Source: an uncultured Olsenella sp. (GTDB lineage Bacteria > Actinomycetota > Coriobacteriia > Coriobacteriales > Atopobiaceae). From it: a stretch of 9,929 nucleotides of DNA. Made by a program: the position numbers and the translations under genes. The stretch covers positions 1 to 9,929 of the forward strand of contig CAMXZR010000061.1 in NCBI GenBank assembly GCA_947253595.1, read 5' to 3'. The notes beneath the pieces were generated by a model. The model searched no databases and had not been told where the DNA came from. It was given only the letters and a program-made list of their open reading frames with translations. Of the stretch, positions 7,184 through 9,929 are shown piece after piece (the first letter of the stretch is position 1; every line of letters starts with the position of its first letter).

Positions 7184-8497
7184 CTAGGATAGCCTGCGGA
7201 CAACCTGGACGGCGAGCTCGGGCATGGGCACCTGGACCTGCTCGTGGGACTCCATGTCGCGCAGCGTGGCGACGCCACGCGCGAGCTCCTCCTCGCCCAG
7301 CACCACGCAGAGTCGGGCGTGGCACTTGTCCGCCTGCTTGAACTGCGACTTGAGCGAGCGGCCCTGGTAGTCCGCCTCGCAGCGAATACCAGCCTGACGC
7401 AGGGCCAGCGTTGCCTCGAACACCGCGCCACGCTGCTCGGGAGAGGCGCAGGCCACGTAGACGCAGCCCTCCTCCGGGGTCTCGAGGCTGCCGCCCTGGG
7501 CGGCGAGGGCCAGGGCGATGCGCTCGAAGCCCACGGCAAAGCCGATGCCGGGCGTGGGCTTGCCGCCCTCGAGCTCGACCAGACCGTCGTAGCGGCCGCC
7601 GCCGCCGATGGCACCGACGCCCGCGCCGAGCGCCTCAACCTCGAAGACCGTGCGGGTGTAGTAGTCGAGGCCGCGCACCAGCGTGGGGTCCTCGACGTAC
7701 GCGACGCCCGCAGCGTCGAGGTAGCGCTTGACCTGCTCGTAGTGGGTGCGACAGTCATCGCAGAGGTTGTCCTTGGCAAGCGGGGCTGCGGCCATGACCT
7801 CGCGGCAGTGGTCGTTCTTGCAGTCGAAGCTGCGTAGCGGATTGACCTCGGCACGCTCCAGGCAGTCCCCGCACATCTCGTCGGCATGGGCCAGGATGAA
7901 GTCACGGACCATCTGGCGGTAGGCGGGACGACATGCGGCGTCCCCCATCGAGTTGATCGAGAGGCGCAGGCAGGCGGGGTCGAAGCCCAGGCGCCTGTAG
8001 AACTCCATGAGCATGATGATGCACTCTGCGTCGGCCGCAGGGTCAGGGGCACCCAGCCACTCCACGCCCACCTGGTGGAACTGGCGCAGGCGGCCCTTCT
8101 GCGGGCGCTCGCCGCGGAACATCGCCTCGGCATACCAGAGCTTGGCGGGAGCCGCGCCCTGTGGGACGAGGTTGTTCTCGACCACCGAGCGTACGACGCC
8201 GGCGGTTCCCTCGGGCCGCATCGCCATGCGCTGCTTGGCCTTGAGGCCCCTCTCGCTTCCGTCGGCGAGCAGGTTCTCCATGAGCGCCCCGGGGACCACG
8301 CGGAACATCTCCTTGCGCACGACGTCGGTCGACTCGCCGATGCCGTGGACGAAGGTGTCTACCTGCTCGATTGCCGGGGTCTCGATCATGTCGAAGCCGT
8401 AGGCGCCAAAGAGCTCGCGCGCGACGTCCTGCATGTGCTGCCAGGCGCGCATGTAACCGCCAAACAGGTCCTCGGTCCCCTGGATCTTCTGTGCCAT
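7184..8497 (-). CDS. hisS: Histidyl-tRNA synthetase (HisRS)
   Basis: Class II aminoacyl-tRNA synthetase that attaches histidine to tRNA-His in the cytoplasm. The 437 residues (family about 420-430) show MRPEGTAGVVR (93-103), the motif 2 region MFRGERPQKGRLRQFHQVG (126-144), histidine motif A VRGLDYYTRTVFE (274-286), motif B GGGGRYDGL (298-306) and motif 3 PGIGFAVGFER (316-326). The anticodon-binding domain fills about 345-437. An insertion carries six cysteines: 209/212, 226/231 and 246/249. The ATG at 8495-8497 was chosen because the protein starts as the family does (AQKIQGTEDLF) and AAGGG lies 8 bases before it; the frame stays open upstream to 8911 but that part has no family resemblance. 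A -10-like TATACT lies about 30 bases upstream. aspS, often its downstream neighbour, is absent here. Confidence 0.96.
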   Translation of the reverse strand: MAQKIQGTEDLFGGYMRAWQHMQDVARELFGAYGFDMIETPAIEQVDTFVHGIGESTDVVRKEMFRVVPGALMENLLADGSERGLKAKQRMAMRPEGTAGVVRSVVENNLVPQGAAPAKLWYAEAMFRGERPQKGRLRQFHQVGVEWLGAPDPAADAECIIMLMEFYRRLGFDPACLRLSINSMGDAACRPAYRQMVRDFILAHADEMCGDCLERAEVNPLRSFDCKNDHCREVMAAAPLAKDNLCDDCRTHYEQVKRYLDAAGVAYVEDPTLVRGLDYYTRTVFEVEALGAGVGAIGGGGRYDGLVELEGGKPTPGIGFAVGFERIALALAAQGGSLETPEEGCVYVACASPEQRGAVFEATLALRQAGIRCEADYQGRSLKSQFKQADKCHARLCVVLGEEELARGVATLRDMESHEQVQVPMPELAVQVVRRLS

Positions 8498-8529
8498 GGG
8501 TCTTTCCCTTCCGCTCGTGTGCACAGGCC

Positions 8530-8535
8530 AGTATA
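8530..8535 (-). promoter_or_regulatory. Candidate -10 element of hisS
   Basis: TATACT on the minus strand, five of six matches to TATAAT, ends 32 bases before the hisS ATG. Transcription would start near 8523, giving a leader of about 25 bases, just enough for the ribosome site. No good -35 is seen 16-18 bases upstream. If right, the hairpins at 8578-8738 lie upstream of the promoter and are not part of the hisS mRNA. Confidence 0.45.
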
Positions 8536-8577
8536 TCCCCAGACGGTGGCATCCCCATGCGGCCAGGCGAGAGGGAC

Positions 8578-8605
8578 CTGCGCACTTGGGAGCAAAAGTG
8601 CGCAG
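8578..8605. repeat. 10-bp perfect inverted repeat (hairpin) upstream of hisS
   Basis: CTGCGCACTT at 8578-8587 and its exact reverse complement AAGTGCGCAG at 8596-8605 are separated by 8 bases. No run of T follows on either strand, so a standard intrinsic terminator is unlikely. It shares the GCGCA/TGCGC core with the hairpin at 8636-8667. It lies in the 280-base gap between ahpC and hisS. Confidence 0.6.
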
Positions 8606-8635
8606 CATGCGACAAAGATGCAGCTTGGACGAGAA

Positions 8636-8667
8636 TGCCGCGCATTCCATTTCTGAAATGCGCGGCA
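8636..8667. repeat. 11-bp perfect inverted repeat, related to the one at 9516-9550
   Basis: TGCCGCGCATT at 8636-8646 and AATGCGCGGCA at 8657-8667 form a perfect 11-bp stem with a 10-base loop. No T-tract follows on either strand. Plus-strand bases 8637-8664 match minus-strand bases 9547-9520 at 22 of 28 positions, including part of the loop (TTTC), so the two hairpins look like copies of one element placed on either side of ahpC in opposite orientation. Confidence 0.6.
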
Positions 8668-8675
8668 ACGGGCAG

Positions 8676-8759
8676 TCCTGATCTACGGGTGGGTCTGATC
8701 TGCGGGCAGGCCTGGGCTGTAGGCGACGCCCAGGCTGCGGACGAATCCGAAGGCTGCGG
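8676..8759. repeat. Short direct repeats downstream of ahpC
   Basis: CTGATCTACGGG at 8678-8689 recurs as CTGATCTGCGGG at 8695-8706 (11 of 12 identical, 17-base period). AGGCTGCGG occurs at 8732-8740 and again at 8751-8759 (19-base period). The stretch codes for nothing recognisable in any frame. The role is unknown; binding sites or slippage-born repeats are both possible. Confidence 0.4.
8706..8738 (-). terminator. Possible ahpC terminator hairpin
   Basis: Strong GC-rich stem about 40 bases after the ahpC stop: CCTGGGC at 8711-8717 pairs with GCCCAGG at 8728-8734, extended by GCAG at 8706-8709 with CTGC at 8735-8738 around a single bulged G at 8710. It gives 11 pairs and a 10-base loop. No U-tract follows on the minus strand, so it may be a mRNA 3'-end stabiliser or a Rho-assisted stop rather than a classic terminator. 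Confidence 0.4.
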
Positions 8760-8777
8760 GCGACGACGTCGGTAGAC

Positions 8778-9341
8778 CTAGAGCCTGCCAACCAGATCGA
8801 GGCCCGGGGTGAGGGTGGCGCTGCCGGGGTGCCACTTGGCGGGGCACACCTGGTCGCCGTGGGCGGCGACGAACTTCGCGGCCTGGAGCAGGCGCAGGAG
8901 CTCGACGGCATTGCGGCCGATGCCGCCCGCCGTCACCTCGTACACCTGGATGCGGCCCTCGGGGTCGACGATGAAGGCACCGCGCTCCGCCTGCCCGGCA
9001 TCCTCGATGAGCACGTCGAAGCTGCGCGCGAGCACGTGCGCGGGATCGGCGAGCATGGGGTAGGTCACCTTCCCGATGCGCTCGGACTCCTCGTGCCAGG
9101 CCTTGTGCACGAACTCGCTGTCGCAGGAGACGGAGTAGACCTCGCAGCCCTCCTGCTGGAAGGCGGCGTAGTTCTCGGCCAGCTCCTCGAGCTCGGTGGG
9201 ACAGACGAAGGTGAAGTCCGCGGGATAGAAGAAGAACAGCGACCACTTGCCCAGGACGTCCGCCCTGGTGATGGTCTTGACCTGGTCCTCGTGAAACGCC
9301 TTTACGCTGAAGTCGTCGATCTGCCTGCCGATGAGAGACAT
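8778..9341 (-). CDS. ahpC: AhpC, typical 2-Cys peroxiredoxin
   Basis: Thiol peroxidase that reduces hydrogen peroxide, organic hydroperoxides and peroxynitrite in the cytoplasm. The length is 187 residues, the same as E. coli AhpC, and the sequence aligns to it end to end from memory. The peroxidatic cysteine is Cys47 in FYPADFTFVCPTE, Arg120 is in place (RGAFIVDPEG), and the resolving cysteine is Cys166 in GDQVCPAKW. The ending LDLVGRL is also family-typical. ATG at 9339-9341 is preceded by AAGGAGG with a 5-base gap, an excellent ribosome site that fits abundant expression. No ahpF or thioredoxin reductase gene lies beside it in the window, so the reductant comes from elsewhere. The gene has its own upstream promoter with an overlapping palindrome, so it is probably monocistronic and repressor-controlled. 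Confidence 0.97.
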   Translation of the reverse strand: MSLIGRQIDDFSVKAFHEDQVKTITRADVLGKWSLFFFYPADFTFVCPTELEELAENYAAFQQEGCEVYSVSCDSEFVHKAWHEESERIGKVTYPMLADPAHVLARSFDVLIEDAGQAERGAFIVDPEGRIQVYEVTAGGIGRNAVELLRLLQAAKFVAAHGDQVCPAKWHPGSATLTPGLDLVGRL

Positions 9342-9418
9342 GGTTTCCTCCTTGTGTGCTTGCGGGACCTAGCGTGATGCGTGTCCCTTGCCGCAGCTCC
9401 CTTGAAAGGGGTTAACCC

Positions 9419-9427
9419 AGTATAACA
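9419..9427 (-). promoter_or_regulatory. Extended -10 promoter of ahpC
   Basis: On the minus strand TGTTATACT at 9427-9419 reads as TGn followed by TATACT, an extended -10. No good -35 lies 16-18 bases upstream, which extended -10 promoters tolerate. Transcription would begin near 9412, inside the palindrome GGGTTAACCC (9409-9418), leaving a leader of about 70 bases before the ahpC ATG. Confidence 0.6.
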
Positions 9428-9442
9428 ACATATATGTTATTA
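9423..9442. promoter_or_regulatory. 20-bp near-palindrome, likely ahpC operator
   Basis: TAACAACATATATGTTATTA is an imperfect palindrome with a perfect 12-base core AACATATATGTT at 9427-9438 and three more matching pairs outside one mismatch. It overlaps the upstream bases of the ahpC -10 and fills the -35/-10 spacer, the position of a repressor site. It does not match the PerR consensus TTATAATNATTATAA well, so the regulator is not identified. Confidence 0.55.
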
Positions 9443-9515
9443 GGTATATAGCATTTTTGAGAACACCAAAACTGCGCGGAACAGGGGCTGGGACGTGAGC
9501 CAGAGCGCGGCTGGG

Positions 9516-9550
9516 CGAGCGCGCATCCTGGAAACGGGATGCGCGGCTCG
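9516..9550. repeat. 13-bp bulged inverted repeat between the ABC exporter gene and ahpC
   Basis: CGAGC at 9516-9520 plus GCGCATCC at 9521-9528 pair with GGATGCGC at 9537-9544 and GCTCG at 9546-9550, with one bulged G at 9545 and an 8-base loop. It starts about 60 bases after the stop of the ABC transporter gene. It could help end that transcript, though no U-tract follows. Its minus strand resembles the plus strand of the hairpin at 8636-8667 (22 of 28 bases). Confidence 0.6.
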
Positions 9551-9611
9551 TTGCACCTCCGCAGGTCGGCCCGCCAGAGTGCCCGCCCGTACGGCACCGG
9601 CCCGCACGGGG

Positions 9612-9929
9612 TTATCCCAGGTGCCAGCCCTCGGCCTGGGCGCGCGCCCTGACGAAGCTGCGATAGACGCCCTCCTGACCCAGCAGCTCCGCATGTGTGC
9701 CCCGCTGCACCAAGCGGCCGCCGTCCACCACCAGGATCTGGTCGGCCCCCTCCACGGTGGCCAGGCGATGGGCGATAACCACCACGGTCTTGCCGCGCGT
9801 CAGCTCCGAGAGGGCAAGCTGCACCAGGCGCTCGTTCTCGGGGTCTATGCTGGCCGTGGCCTCGTCCAGGATGACGATGGGCGCATCCTTCAGGAGGGCG
9901 CGCGCGATGGAGATGCGCTGGCGCTCCCC
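9612..9929 (-). CDS. ABC exporter ATPase, C-terminal part (cut by window end)
   Basis: The last 105 codons of an ATP-binding cassette; the gene continues past the window edge at 9929, so its start, its Walker A and any membrane domain are not seen. Visible in order are the end of the ABC signature (GERQRISIARAL), Walker B and the catalytic glutamate (IVILDEA), the D-loop (TASIDPENE), and the H-loop (VVIAHRLATV, switch histidine). A tail of the type DQILVVDGGRLVQRGTHAELL follows, ending in FVRARAQAEGWHLG. The GTHAELL and AEGW-type tail is common in fused membrane/ATPase exporters (type IV fold), including those acting as heterodimers, so a half-transporter exporter is likely. The substrate cannot be told. 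It ends 270 bases before ahpC on the same strand. Confidence 0.88.
   Translation of the reverse strand, partial: GERQRISIARALLKDAPIVILDEATASIDPENERLVQLALSELTRGKTVVVIAHRLATVEGADQILVVDGGRLVQRGTHAELLGQEGVYRSFVRARAQAEGWHLG

Noticed and set aside
7137..7195. Shared terminator between the convergent antiporter and hisS genes
   Set aside because: AGGCTA-GGA-TAGCCT at 7181-7195 is only a 6-bp stem with a 3-base loop across the hisS stop and has no T-tract; too weak to call.
8498..8777. T-box riboswitch controlling hisS
   Set aside because: The conserved T-box sequence (GGGTGGNACCGCG type) was not found on the minus strand, and the likely hisS promoter lies downstream of the hairpins.
8498..8911. 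In-frame extension of hisS by about 138 codons upstream of the ATG
   Set aside because: It reads as Ser/Pro/Arg-rich nonsense, overlaps the end of ahpC, and the internal ATG has a ribosome site and the family's usual N-terminus.
9423..9442. Assignment of the ahpC palindrome to PerR, Fur or LexA
   Set aside because: The half-sites and spacing do not fit those consensus boxes closely, so only a generic operator is claimed.
1..9929. CRISPR array, tRNA or rRNA gene, insertion sequence
   Set aside because: No regularly spaced repeats, cloverleaf, rRNA core sequence or transposase frame was found on either strand.

Overview
The window is bacterial DNA of high GC content (roughly two thirds by eye), broken by short AT-rich islands only at promoters. 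It holds a complete D-alanylation operon for teichoic acids, so the host is very probably a Gram-positive (monoderm) bacterium. High GC plus dltABCD, a HisRS with a cysteine-rich insertion and very AT-rich promoter islands would fit a coriobacterial actinobacterium (Olsenella/Atopobium/Collinsella type). That assignment is inferred from overall character, not from a marker gene alignment. All genes lie on the minus strand except one transporter gene (nhaC-like). No gap without a gene exceeds 300 bases.

Region 1 (4-4407, minus) is dltA-dltB-dltC-dltD, tightly packed: 10-nt gap, 8-nt overlap, 1-nt gap. DltA activates D-alanine with ATP and loads it on the carrier protein DltC. The membrane O-acyltransferase DltB and the membrane-anchored SGNH-like protein DltD then move D-alanine onto teichoic acid outside the cell. 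All four proteins keep their recognisable active-site residues. The leader upstream of dltA contains an inverted repeat and a strong Shine-Dalgarno that is not positioned for dltA itself.

Region 2 (4641-7136) is a divergent pair: a LysR-family regulator (minus) and an NhaC-family sodium/proton-type antiporter (plus). They share a 156-base AT-rich intergenic region with two dyads, which suggests that the regulator controls the transporter. Region 3 (7184-8497, minus) is hisS, histidyl-tRNA synthetase, convergent with the transporter gene.

Region 4 (8498-9611) centres on ahpC, a typical 2-Cys peroxiredoxin, flanked by two structured intergenic stretches of 280 and 270 bases. The downstream one holds three GC-rich hairpins and short direct repeats. 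The upstream one holds an extended -10 promoter overlapped by a 20-bp AT-rich near-palindrome (a likely operator) and a further hairpin. That hairpin resembles one downstream of ahpC in inverted orientation (22 of 28 bases identical), so they may be copies of a small dispersed palindromic repeat. Region 5 (9612-9929, minus) is the C-terminal end of an ABC exporter ATPase cut by the window edge.

No wholly new system was found. The best leads are the paired palindromes around ahpC, the ahpC operator, the unusual dltA leader, and the presence of a full dlt operon in a high-GC genome.
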